IMG/VR virus record: IMGVR_UViG_3300022748_000038 | Location: 1-30,378 of that record | DNA length: 30,378 bases | From: a virus | Reading direction: 5' to 3' (one strand) | In this document: piece by piece, positions 6,193 to 13,364 of the stretch | Position numbering within the stretch: the first letter of the stretch is position 1 | How the letters are laid out: the number at the start of each line of letters is the position of its first letter | Program-made: the position numbers and the translations under genes | Notes under the pieces: generated by a model | The model's input: the letters and a program-made list of their open reading frames with translations, nothing else | What the model was told of the DNA's origin: nothing | Database searches by the model: none

Positions 6193-6208
6193 ATTACAGG
6201 AGAGAACC

Positions 6209-6577
6209 ATGAATGATTTACAACAAGAGATTGACGCCAAGGCCGTAGCGCCCCGCATCAAGCCCACCGACATCGAGGACAACATCGTCAGCGAGACGTA
6301 CTTCACCGCAGCCGACGGCTTCGCGTGGGCCAACCAGTGCACGCTCGAGGACGAACACCCCCTGCACCTGTTGACCTTCTGCGTGCTCACGCTGCGCAAC
6401 GGCTTCACGGTGACGGGTGAGAGCGCCTGCGCCAGCCCTGAGAACTTCGACGCCGAGATCGGCCAAAAGGTCGCCCGCGAAAACGCGATCAACAAGATGT
6501 GGCCGCTCATGGGCTACGAGCTCAAAGGCCGCCTGTACCGCATCGAGCAGCTTCGCAAGGAGGTAGGTGCAGCATGA
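6209..6577 (+). CDS. Gp49-like phage protein (N4 gp49 / Sf6 gp66 family, 122 aa)
   Basis: The core matches the conserved N4 Gp49/Sf6 Gp66 family: IVSETYFTAADG, LTFCVLTLRNGFTVTGESA, CASPENFDAEIGQKVARENA, INKMWPLMGYELKGRLY. The family is widespread in phages and has no demonstrated function. The start is the ATG at 6209, preceded by AGGAGA (6199-6204); a longer frame to 6158 begins with a TTG without a ribosome site. The stop overlaps the next start by four bases. Confidence 0.85.
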   Translation: MNDLQQEIDAKAVAPRIKPTDIEDNIVSETYFTAADGFAWANQCTLEDEHPLHLLTFCVLTLRNGFTVTGESACASPENFDAEIGQKVARENAINKMWPLMGYELKGRLYRIEQLRKEVGAA

Positions 6578-7089
6578 AGACCTACATCGGAACCAAGATG
6601 ATCCGCGCCATCGCCATGACGCGCCAGAAATACAACGACTTCCGTGGCTGGGTGCTGCCGGCGGACGAGAACGGCGACGACGCCGGCTATCTGGTCGAGT
6701 ACCTCGACGGCGGCAAGCCCAACACCTCGCAGTATGCGGGTTATGTGAGCTGGAGCCCTGCCGAACAGTTCGACGCGGCCTACCACCCCACGACCGGACT
6801 GACATTCGGCTTCGCCCTCGAAGCCCTCAAGCTGGGCAAGAAGGTCGCCCGCGAGGGCTGGAACGGCAAAGGCATGTGGCTCTCACTGTCCGGCGTCGTG
6901 GCCATGCCCGCCGAAGTGGCCGCCGAGAAGTTCTGGTCGAGCAACAATCGCCAGTACGCCCTCGACAATGGCGGCTACGCCAAGGTGCTGCCCTGCATCA
7001 CCATGAAGACCGCCACCGGCGAAATCCTCATGGGCTGGCTCGCCTCCCAGACCGACATGCTCGCCGACGACTGGCAAGTGGTCGCCTAA
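6574..7089 (+). CDS. Two-domain protein with DUF2829/Tad2-type anti-Thoeris domain (171 aa)
   Basis: Residues 1-72 are a conserved phage domain (YIGTKMIRAIAMTRQKYNDF, RGWVLPADENGDDAGYLVEY, YVSWSPAEQFDAAY). Residues 75-171 match DUF2829: LTFGFALEALKLGKKVAREG, GWNGKGMWL (95-103), an ITMKTATGEILMGW strand pair, and WLASQTDMLADDWQVV. Some DUF2829 members are the Tad2 proteins, which bind and sequester the cyclic ADP-ribose signal made by bacterial Thoeris defence. I infer a similar ligand-sponge role; the N-terminal fusion is common in phages and not explained. The ATG (6574) overlaps the previous stop. Confidence 0.8.
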   Translation: MKTYIGTKMIRAIAMTRQKYNDFRGWVLPADENGDDAGYLVEYLDGGKPNTSQYAGYVSWSPAEQFDAAYHPTTGLTFGFALEALKLGKKVAREGWNGKGMWLSLSGVVAMPAEVAAEKFWSSNNRQYALDNGGYAKVLPCITMKTATGEILMGWLASQTDMLADDWQVVA

Positions 7090-7112
7090 TTTCATCACCA
7101 AGGAGTATCCCC

Positions 7113-7283
7113 ATGGACATCACAATGATCTTCCCCCTGCGCATCGGCTCGTTCAATCGCTTGATGCCGACTGCCGTGCTGCAACGCTTCTACAAGGCCG
7201 CGCCCAGCAAGAGCCCCAGCTACACCAAGAGCGGGCCGGGCCGTAAGCACCGCCAAGGCAAGCCCGTTGGCGTGTGGGCCTGA
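7113..7283 (+). CDS. Small basic hypothetical protein (56 aa)
   Basis: ATG 7113 is preceded by AAGGAG (7100-7105). The N-terminus is mildly hydrophobic (MDITMIFPLRIGSFNRLMPT), and the second half is strongly basic (KSPSYTKSGPGRKHRQGKP). No family recognised; it could bind nucleic acid by charge alone. The stop shares a base with the next start (TGATG at 7281-7285). Confidence 0.65.
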   Translation: MDITMIFPLRIGSFNRLMPTAVLQRFYKAAPSKSPSYTKSGPGRKHRQGKPVGVWA

Positions 7284-7435
7284 TGGGTCAAACCCTCATC
7301 ACGTGGTGGGTGTGGACGGCTCGCCCGTTCATGCTCCACCCCATCCAGACCATCAAAGACCAGTTTCGGCGCGAGCCCGTGACCGAGGACGACCTCGCCG
7401 CGCTGACGCCCGAAGAACGAAAGGCATTGAAATGA
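7283..7435 (+). CDS. Small hypothetical protein (50 aa)
   Basis: The frame begins at the ATG in TGATG (7281-7285) and ends in ATGA at 7432-7435, joining its two neighbours exactly. The product has an aromatic N-terminus (TLITWWVWTARPFMLHP) that could touch a membrane, then a charged half (REPVTEDDLAALTPEERKAL). Support comes from the junctions and protein-like composition, not homology. Confidence 0.6.
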   Translation: MGQTLITWWVWTARPFMLHPIQTIKDQFRREPVTEDDLAALTPEERKALK

Positions 7436-7623
7436 ATATCGAACAGCGCCGCCTCACAAAGCGCCTGACCGATCCGCACATCGGTCGAACCGTCGGCTTC
7501 CTCGATCAGCACGACCGCTTCGTGAGCATCGAAGAGAGCAAGGCCATCATCAAAGACGTGCTGGCCATGCCGGAAGCCAAGCGGGTCGCACAGTGCGACA
7601 CCATCCAAGGAACCATCCAATGA
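7432..7623 (+). CDS. Small hypothetical protein (63 aa)
   Basis: ATG 7432 overlaps the previous stop and the TGA at 7621-7623 overlaps the next ATG. The sequence is charged and helical (MNIEQRRLTKRLTDPHIGRT, then SIEESKAIIKDVLAMPEAKR). No family or motif recognised. An earlier in-frame start at 7267 would run through the previous gene and is rejected. Confidence 0.65.
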   Translation: MNIEQRRLTKRLTDPHIGRTVGFLDQHDRFVSIEESKAIIKDVLAMPEAKRVAQCDTIQGTIQ

Positions 7624-8063
7624 AAATCTTTGACGAAAAACCAGCCATCGACCTCACCCGTCACCACTTCATGCGCGAGCTGGGCGACCTCGTGGTGTTC
7701 GGCACGTGGGTGATGAACGACGATCAGGAGGACACCGAGCCCGCCCTCGTGCTCCTGCCGCGCTATCGTCCGCCGAGCAGTGTGGTGCCTTGTGTGGTAG
7801 CACTTTCAGCGGCTTATCTCTATAATGACCCCAAATATTGCGTCAGAGCCGCAAAGGGCATGGCCAAGGCATTAGGGTTCGAAGACAGTATGAACACGAC
7901 GCATCGCATCGCGGACATTCTGCACTCGCACCTGCCGGACCTTATCAGCATGCCCGTCGATCCATCGCAGGCCGTGGTGGTGGGAACGGCGGACGTGAAT
8001 TTCGGTGACGGTCAGAAGAAGACCGTCGAATTCTTGGATTACGAGCAGACCAAGCAGATTTAA
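7620..8063 (+). CDS. Hypothetical protein upstream of the portal (147 aa)
   Basis: ATG 7620 lies in an ATGA overlap. The protein is predicted to fold into strands and helices (GDLVVFGTWVMNDDQEDTEP, ALVLLPRYRPPSS, VVPCVVALSAAYLYNDPKYC, RAAKGMAKALGF). The C-terminal third (AVVVGTADVNFGDGQKKTVE) may be a small beta sheet. I do not recognise the family. Its place just before the portal suggests a late gene, though similar small genes here are accessory. Confidence 0.7.
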   Translation: MKIFDEKPAIDLTRHHFMRELGDLVVFGTWVMNDDQEDTEPALVLLPRYRPPSSVVPCVVALSAAYLYNDPKYCVRAAKGMAKALGFEDSMNTTHRIADILHSHLPDLISMPVDPSQAVVVGTADVNFGDGQKKTVEFLDYEQTKQI

Positions 8064-8072
8064 GGGGCAGCA

Positions 8073-10379
8073 ATGTTCGACATCAACGACGCGAATCTCA
8101 CCCGCGTAGACAAATTCGCGACGCCAGTGGACCGTTTACCGCACCATAGTTCGTCGGTCGAACCAACGCCCCCCAAGAGCGAGCTCGATAGCGACGACAA
8201 GCAGGGGCTTCACCGCCGCCTCTTGTCGTACTATCGCCAAGAGCTCGACCGCCAGAGCGAGAACCGCTTTCAGATGGCGATTGACGAGGACTACTACGAC
8301 AACATCCAGTGGTCCGAAGAGGAAGCCGCCCAGCTCAAAGAGCGCGGCCAAGCCCCCATCGTCTACAACGTCACCTCACAAACGATCAATTGGGTGATCG
8401 GCTCCGAGAAGCGTGGCCGCACGGATTTCAAAATCCTGCCGCGTGAAGAGGAAGACACCCGCCCCGCCGAGATCAAGACCAAGCTCTTGAAGTACCTCAG
8501 CGACGTGAACCGCCTGCCATTCAGCCGCAGCCGCGCCTTTGAAGATGCGATCAAGGTCGGCTTGGGCTGGCTCGAAGACGGCGCACAGGACGAGGACGAC
8601 GGCGAGCCGATCTATTCCCGCTATGAGAGCTGGCGCAACATCCTGCACGACAGCGCCTCGACCGAACTCGACTTCTCCGATGGCCGTTACATCTTCCGCT
8701 CCAAGTGGGTGGACGTGGACGTCGCCAAGGCTCTTTTCCCCGGACGTGAGGCACAGATCGACGATGCAGTTGTGGACGCCAGCCTTTATGGCTCATTTGA
8801 CATGGTGGATGGTGACGTCCCCATGGACTACATGGAGTTCGACCGCTCCAATTACGCCGTCGCTCGAACCCTCGTCACCCACAAGCGCCGACGCGTTCGA
8901 CTGATCGAATGTGAATACCGCGTGCCTGAGAAGGTCGAGCGCCTCAAGGGCGGCGTGTTCAAGGGTGAGATTTACGACAAGACCGATCCCCGCCACGTCA
9001 AGGCCGTACAGTCCGGCGCCTCCGCCGTCGCCAACAAGGTGATGATGCGCGTGCGCTTGGCTCACATGACGGTCAAAGACCTGTTGTGGGAAGGCCCGAG
9101 CCCATACCGCCACAACCGATTCCGCTTCACGCCCGTGTGGTGCTACCGCCGTGGCCGCGACAACCTGCCTTACGGCATGATCCGCTCGATCCGCGACATT
9201 CAGGACGACGTGAACAAGCGCGCCTCCAAGGCGCTGCACATCCTGAGCTCCAACAAGGTCATCATGGACGAAGGCGCCCTGCCCGACACCATGACCATGG
9301 ACGAGTTCGCCGAAGAGATCGCCCGCCCCGACGCCATCATCGTGAAGCGCGCCGGCAAGGAGATGACGATCAACGCCGAGCGCGACCTGGCTGCACCCCA
9401 CCTCGACCTGATGAGCCGTGGCATCAACATGATCCAGCAGGTCGGTGGCGTCACCGATGAGCTCTTGGGCCGCACGACCAACGCCGTCTCAGGCATCGCC
9501 GTGCAGAAGCGTCAGGAGCAGGGATCGCTCGCGACCAACAAGCCCTTCGACAATTTGCGCCTCGCCGCCCAGATGCAGGGCGAGCTCCAGCTCAGCCTGC
9601 TCGAGCAATTCTGCGACGCGCAAAAGACCTTCCGCATCACCAACGAGCGCGGCACGCCCGAATTCATCCAGATCAACAACGGCATGCCCGAGAACGAGAT
9701 CACGCTCACCAAGGCCGATTTCATCATCTCCGAAGCCGACTGGCGCAACACCATGCGTCAGGCCGCAGCCGAGCAGCTCATGGACATGATCGCCAAGATG
9801 CCTCCGCAAGTGGGCCTCATGTTGCTCGACCTCGCCGTGGAGAGCATGGACCTGCCCAACCGCGAAGAGATCGCCAAGCGCATCCGTGCACAGAGCGGCA
9901 TGAAAGACCCCGACCAGAAGGAGCCAACCCCCGAAGAGATGCAGCAGGCCGAGGCGCAAGCCAAGCAGGGACAGGCTCAAGAAGCCATGTTCATGGCCGA
10001 GCTCGATGGCAAGGTGGCCGACGCCGACAAGAAGAAGGCCGACGCCCAGCGCGCCATGGCCGCCGCCGAGCGCGAGCTGGGACTGGCGATCAAGGATCGC
10101 GTGGACGCCACGGCAACAGCCATGACGGCTGCGCAGATGGTCATCACCATGCCCACGACCGCCAAGGTGGCCGATGGCATCCTGCAAGAAGCAGGCTGGC
10201 GCGACTTCACAGCCTCCGCCGTATCGGGTGGCCTGCCACCCATGCCGCCACAGCCACCCCAGCCAGAGCCGCAGCCGGCGCCTGAGCAGGCCATGCCACC
10301 AGAAGCCATGCCACCGGAGGCAATGCCTCCCGAAGCAGCGCCACAGGGCATGCCGCCACAGGACATGCCGACAGCATAG
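8073..10379 (+). CDS. Portal protein, P22-like family (768 aa)
   Basis: Portal proteins form the dodecameric ring at one head vertex through which DNA is packaged and ejected. Family marks include the N-terminal ENRFQMAIDEDYYDNIQWSE, QTINWVIGSEKRGRTDFKI and SRYESWRNILHDSAS segments, NRFRFTPVWCYRRGRDNLPY, GMIRSIRDIQDDVNKRASKA, GGVTDELLGR and AVSGIAVQKRQEQGS. Length fits P22-type portals. Residues about 620-680 form an Ala/Glu/Lys coiled coil, and the last 45 residues are a disordered Pro/Gln/Met tail with MPPEA repeats. The start has GGGG before ATG 8073. It begins the head operon. Confidence 0.9.
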   Translation: MFDINDANLTRVDKFATPVDRLPHHSSSVEPTPPKSELDSDDKQGLHRRLLSYYRQELDRQSENRFQMAIDEDYYDNIQWSEEEAAQLKERGQAPIVYNVTSQTINWVIGSEKRGRTDFKILPREEEDTRPAEIKTKLLKYLSDVNRLPFSRSRAFEDAIKVGLGWLEDGAQDEDDGEPIYSRYESWRNILHDSASTELDFSDGRYIFRSKWVDVDVAKALFPGREAQIDDAVVDASLYGSFDMVDGDVPMDYMEFDRSNYAVARTLVTHKRRRVRLIECEYRVPEKVERLKGGVFKGEIYDKTDPRHVKAVQSGASAVANKVMMRVRLAHMTVKDLLWEGPSPYRHNRFRFTPVWCYRRGRDNLPYGMIRSIRDIQDDVNKRASKALHILSSNKVIMDEGALPDTMTMDEFAEEIARPDAIIVKRAGKEMTINAERDLAAPHLDLMSRGINMIQQVGGVTDELLGRTTNAVSGIAVQKRQEQGSLATNKPFDNLRLAAQMQGELQLSLLEQFCDAQKTFRITNERGTPEFIQINNGMPENEITLTKADFIISEADWRNTMRQAAAEQLMDMIAKMPPQVGLMLLDLAVESMDLPNREEIAKRIRAQSGMKDPDQKEPTPEEMQQAEAQAKQGQAQEAMFMAELDGKVADADKKKADAQRAMAAAERELGLAIKDRVDATATAMTAAQMVITMPTTAKVADGILQEAGWRDFTASAVSGGLPPMPPQPPQPEPQPAPEQAMPPEAMPPEAMPPEAAPQGMPPQDMPTA

Positions 10380-10400
10380 AATTGGGCCTGACCCAGAAAC

Positions 10401-10414
10401 GGGGCGAAAGCCCC
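10401..10414 (+). other. GNRA-capped hairpin between portal and scaffold
   Basis: GGGGC (10401-10405), loop GAAA, GCCCC (10410-10414). The GAAA loop makes a very stable RNA hairpin. It lacks a T run and sits 16 bases before the scaffold ribosome site (AAAGGAG), so an mRNA stability or processing element is likelier than a terminator. Confidence 0.5.
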
Positions 10415-10439
10415 ACCAACCACTCCAAAGGAGCTTTTG

Positions 10440-11327
10440 ATGACGATGGAACACGACATTGACGATGGCCTGACCGACGAAGAGCGCTTGGCTCTCGTTG
10501 ATGATGAAGGCGACGCGACCGATAACGTCGCAGACCCCAAGGCCGACGACGCCGAAGCCGCTGCCGAAGCAGCCGCCACCGATGGCGCCGAGGCTGACGC
10601 AGCCAAGGCCGCAGCCGATGCAGCCGCCGCAGCCACAGCCGCAGCCGCGACCACCGAAGAGGCGGACCAAGCAGCAGCCACGGCAGAAGCCACACAGGCC
10701 GCGCCCATCCTGATCGCCCCCGTGGTGGAGGATGCAGCCGCCAAGCTGGCCGAGATCGACACCAAGAAAGAGGCTTTGCTCAACCAGTTCGATGATGGCG
10801 ACATCACGATGCGCGAGTACCAGAAGCAGGTCGCCGAGCTCGACAAGGACATGCGCCTGATCGAGCGTGCTCAGGACCGCGCCGAGCTGGCCGGTCAGAT
10901 GGAGCAGCAGCGCCTCCAGAACGATTGGAACGCGACGTGCGCCGCCTTCGTGTCGACGCATGCCGTCTACAAGGACAACGCCCGCCTCTACAAAGCGCTC
11001 GACGCCGAGGTGCGTGAGCTGGCCACCAAGCCCGAGACGGCTCAGTGGACCGGTCAGCAGTTCCTCGACGAGGCTCACAAGAACCTCAAGACCGCGTTTG
11101 GCTTTGCCGAGACACCCGGCGCAAAGCCCGGCGAAGCTCCGCAGCGCCAGCAGCGCGGCGAACTCCCTCCCAATCTGGCCAAGGTGCCCGCTGCCGACGT
11201 GCAGGACACCAACGGCGGACGCTTTGCCGTGCTGGACCGCATGGCGAACACGGACCCAGAGGGCTACGAGGAAACTCTCAACAAGATGTCGCAATCTGAA
11301 CGCGACGCATATTTGGCCGCAGGCTAA
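10440..11327 (+). CDS. Probable capsid scaffolding protein (295 aa)
   Basis: The gene lies between portal and major capsid, the standard scaffold position. The product is acidic at the start (HDIDDGLTDEERLALVDDEG), then has a long Ala/Asp/Glu tract (about residues 35-90), a coiled-coil helix (KKEALLNQFDDGDITMREYQ, KQVAELDKDMRLIERAQDRA) and a Gln/Arg-rich helix, with no folded enzyme motif. This composition is typical of scaffolds, which direct prohead assembly and then leave. ATG 10440 follows AAAGGAG (10427-10433). Identification rests on position and composition. Confidence 0.75.
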   Translation: MTMEHDIDDGLTDEERLALVDDEGDATDNVADPKADDAEAAAEAAATDGAEADAAKAAADAAAAATAAAATTEEADQAAATAEATQAAPILIAPVVEDAAAKLAEIDTKKEALLNQFDDGDITMREYQKQVAELDKDMRLIERAQDRAELAGQMEQQRLQNDWNATCAAFVSTHAVYKDNARLYKALDAEVRELATKPETAQWTGQQFLDEAHKNLKTAFGFAETPGAKPGEAPQRQQRGELPPNLAKVPAADVQDTNGGRFAVLDRMANTDPEGYEETLNKMSQSERDAYLAAG

Positions 11328-11344
11328 TTTTTAAGGGGACTGAA

Positions 11345-11533
11345 TTGTTGAAACTCGAGCTTCGTGTAGGCGAAAGCGTCAAGATCGGCGATGCCATCGT
11401 GACGCTGGAAGATAAGTCCGGTCGCATTGCGCGTCTTGCCATCGAGGCAGACAAGTCAGTCCCCATTCAGCGCGTGCAGGCGAACACCGCCGCGCACTTC
11501 GCCAAGAATGGCCTTGCTGCCATGCCGGCCTGA
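11345..11533 (+). CDS. csrA-like: CsrA/RsmA-family translational regulator homologue (62 aa)
   Basis: CsrA is a small dimeric protein that binds GGA motifs in mRNA leaders and blocks or aids translation. This product aligns with E. coli CsrA without gaps for the first 16 residues: L2, L4, R7-V-G-E10, I14-G-D16 are kept. The helix-proximal strand (RIARLAIEADKSVPIQRV) puts R43 where CsrA has its key RNA-binding R44, with one residue less in the mid-loop. Length is also that of CsrA. The start is TTG at 11345 (next codon also TTG), with AAGGGG (11333-11338) six bases before. Its own ribosome site includes a GGA, so self-control is possible. It sits directly before the capsid leader. Confidence 0.8.
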   Translation: MLKLELRVGESVKIGDAIVTLEDKSGRIARLAIEADKSVPIQRVQANTAAHFAKNGLAAMPA

Positions 11534-11553
11534 CACTCTTTTTTCCCACGTGG

Positions 11554-11582
11554 TTGCAAAATCGAACCATTGGCGTGATAAT
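11554..11582 (+). promoter_or_regulatory. Sigma-70-like promoter for the major capsid gene
   Basis: TTGCAA (11554-11559), 17 bases, GATAAT (11577-11582). The -35 matches consensus at 4 of 6 and the -10 at 5 of 6 with ideal spacing. Transcription would start near 11589, producing a leader of about 56 bases that contains the hairpin at 11602-11644. A T-rich stretch (CTCTTTTTT, 11537-11545) just upstream may end the csrA-like transcript, though no good stem precedes it. Confidence 0.6.
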
Positions 11583-11601
11583 GCGCGTATCAGCGTGCGC
11601 A

Positions 11602-11644
11602 GGAAGTGCTCTCTGACACTTGTTCAACCTTTAGGAGCACTTCC
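11602..11644 (+). promoter_or_regulatory. Capsid mRNA leader hairpin enclosing the ribosome site, with two GGA motifs
   Basis: GGAAGTGCTC (11602-11611) is perfectly complementary to GAGCACTTCC (11635-11644), 10 bp with a 23-base loop. The 3' arm ends at the base before the capsid ATG (11645), and the Shine-Dalgarno AGGAG (11633-11637) is half buried in the stem. A GGA lies at the 5' base of the stem (11602-11604) and another within the Shine-Dalgarno (11634-11636), 32 bases apart, a spacing a CsrA dimer can bridge. This looks like a translational switch; the effector is inferred. Confidence 0.65.
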
Positions 11645-12745
11645 ATGTCTCAGACCGTAATTGCTTTCGGCGATCCGAAAGCCCAGAAAAAGTGGAGCGC
11701 GAACCTTGCTGTGGATACACGCAAGAAGTCGTACTTCGAAAACCGTTTCATCGGCACCGATGACAACAACATCATTCAGCGCAAGACCGAACTCGAAACC
11801 GACGCTGGCGACAGCATCAGCTTCGACCTGTGCGTCCAGATGCGTGCCAAGCCTACTTACGGCGACGCACGTTTGGAAGGCAAAGAGGAAAGCCTGAAGT
11901 TCTACACCGATCAGGTCATCATCGACCAAGTTCGCCACGCAGCTTCTGCCGGCGGCAAGATGAGCCGTAAGCGTACCGCTCACGACATGCGCATGATCGC
12001 CAAGAACCGCTTGGGTGATTACTTCGCACGTTTGGTCGACGAGTTGTTCTTCATGTACCTCTCTGGTGCACGTGGTATCAACCAAGACTTCATCGAGAGC
12101 TTGGACTACACCGGTTTCGCCGGCAACGCGTTCACTGCTCCCGACGCAGGCCACATCTTGTTCGGCGGCGCAGCCACCAGCAAGGCCACCTTGGCATCGA
12201 CCGACAAGATGAACGTCACCGTCATCGAGAAGGCCGTGAACAAGGCTGAGATGATGCAGGCTCTCGATCCGAAGACCGCCAACATGGTGCCTGTCACCAA
12301 CGGCGCCGACGATCAGTACGTCATGTTGATGTCTCCCTTCCAAGAGTACGACCTGCGCACCAGCACTACGACTGGTCAGTGGTTGGACATCCAGAAGGCA
12401 GCCTCCGCAGCCGAAGGCCGCAAGAACCCCATCTTCATGGGTGGCTTGGGCATGATTAATAACACCGTGCTGCACAAGCACCGTAACGTGGTTCGTTTCG
12501 ACGACTACGGTTCAGGCTCCAACGTCAAGGCCGCTCGCGCCTTGTTCATGGGCCGTCAGGCTGCCGTGGTGGCCTACGGTACAGCCGGTGGTTTGCGTTA
12601 TTCTTGGGAAGAGAACACCAAGGACTACGGCAACGAGCCAACAGTGGCGTCCGGTTTTATCGGCGGCATCAAGAAGACTGTGTTCAACGGCAAAGACTTC
12701 GGTGTCTTGTCGATCGACACGGCTGCGACTGATCCCAACGCCTAA
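11645..12745 (+). CDS. Major capsid protein, N4-gp56 / P22-coat type (366 aa)
   Basis: The protein forms the icosahedral head. It shows the features of the N4-gp56 capsid family: DTRKKSYFENRFIGTDDNNI, GDSISFDLCVQM, LEGKEESLKFYTDQVIIDQV, RHAASAGGKMSRKRTAHDMR, and the C-terminal KNPIFMGGLGMINNTVLHKH and FMGRQAAVVAYGTAGG segments. ATG 11645 follows AGGAG (11633-11637). Codon choice differs from neighbouring genes (more CGT, TTG, TCT and GGT), typical of very highly expressed genes. Preceded by its own promoter and a hairpin over the ribosome site. Confidence 0.92.
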   Translation: MSQTVIAFGDPKAQKKWSANLAVDTRKKSYFENRFIGTDDNNIIQRKTELETDAGDSISFDLCVQMRAKPTYGDARLEGKEESLKFYTDQVIIDQVRHAASAGGKMSRKRTAHDMRMIAKNRLGDYFARLVDELFFMYLSGARGINQDFIESLDYTGFAGNAFTAPDAGHILFGGAATSKATLASTDKMNVTVIEKAVNKAEMMQALDPKTANMVPVTNGADDQYVMLMSPFQEYDLRTSTTTGQWLDIQKAASAAEGRKNPIFMGGLGMINNTVLHKHRNVVRFDDYGSGSNVKAARALFMGRQAAVVAYGTAGGLRYSWEENTKDYGNEPTVASGFIGGIKKTVFNGKDFGVLSIDTAATDPNA

Positions 12746-12755
12746 TTGAGTGAAT

Positions 12756-12778
12756 GGGCTGCCTCACAAGGGTGGCCC
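12756..12778 (+). other. Hairpin downstream of the capsid gene
   Basis: GGGCTGCC (12756-12763) pairs with GGTGGCCC (12771-12778), 8 bp including two G-U pairs around a 7-base loop. The downstream sequence is not a T run, so this is more likely a 3'-end protector of capsid mRNA or a partial terminator than a full stop. Confidence 0.5.
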
Positions 12779-12809
12779 GTCCTCAACTTCCCAATTTTAG
12801 GAGAATGAC

Positions 12810-13292
12810 ATGACTATTTATGTAATGCCCGCAGCCGAAGCTGGCGGCAATGTTTCCGTAGCGTACCCAGATTGCGCCGGTGACGTCGTAGTGAACCGCT
12901 ACGAAATCGACTTGGCCTCTGGCCCGCTCAAGGGCGTGACCTTGGCCATCGGTGACATCATCGACTTGGGCCTGATCCCTGCATTGACCGAAGTGGTTGA
13001 TCTGGTGATTGATTCCGACGACCTCGACAGCAACGCGACACCCACGATTGCTTTCAACGTCGGCGTGATGACCGGCACTCCCGGCGTGAACACTGGCCGC
13101 ACTTGCGGTACTCAGTTCGCAGCCGCATCCACAGTGGCTCAGGCAGGCGGCGTTGCTCGCATGTCGAAGGCTGCTGGCTTCCGCGTGGCCCGCGCCAATA
13201 CCGACGTGTCGGTTGGCTTGGAGATCACGGCTGCTGCCGCCACTCAGGCTGCCAGCGGTAAACTCGGCGTCAGCGTGTTCGTCAAGGGTTAA
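12810..13292 (+). CDS. Probable head decoration or capsid accessory protein (160 aa)
   Basis: Follows the capsid gene with TAGGAGA before ATG 12810 and shares its highly expressed codon style. The sequence is beta-rich and low in charge (YEIDLASGPLKGVTLAIGD, TEVVDLVIDSDDLDSNATPT, GFRVARANTDVSVGLEITAA), with small residues, as in virion surface proteins. A strong terminator follows, so it closes the capsid transcription unit and should be made in large amounts. No specific family is recognised; the decoration role is inferred from position. Confidence 0.65.
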   Translation: MTIYVMPAAEAGGNVSVAYPDCAGDVVVNRYEIDLASGPLKGVTLAIGDIIDLGLIPALTEVVDLVIDSDDLDSNATPTIAFNVGVMTGTPGVNTGRTCGTQFAAASTVAQAGGVARMSKAAGFRVARANTDVSVGLEITAAAATQAASGKLGVSVFVKG

Positions 13293-13311
13293 TCCTCGGA
13301 TTGCCCCGAAC

Positions 13312-13341
13312 AGGGGAGGGCTCGCGTCCTCCCCTTTTTTT
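13312..13341 (+). terminator. Strong intrinsic terminator after the head genes
   Basis: GGGGAGG (13313-13319), loop GCTCGCGT, CCTCCCC (13328-13334), followed by seven T (13335-13341). An additional A-T pair extends the stem at 13312/13335. It begins 20 bases after the stop at 13292. This is the clearest factor-independent terminator in the window. Confidence 0.92.
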
Positions 13342-13364
13342 AAACCTTTTTCGGAGAACCCACC

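Noticed and set aside
9489-11294. 601-codon minus-strand open frame opposite the portal and scaffold
   Set aside because: Its product is extremely Gly/Cys/Leu/His-rich with no fold-like order. It mirrors the GC-rich codons of two well-supported + strand genes.
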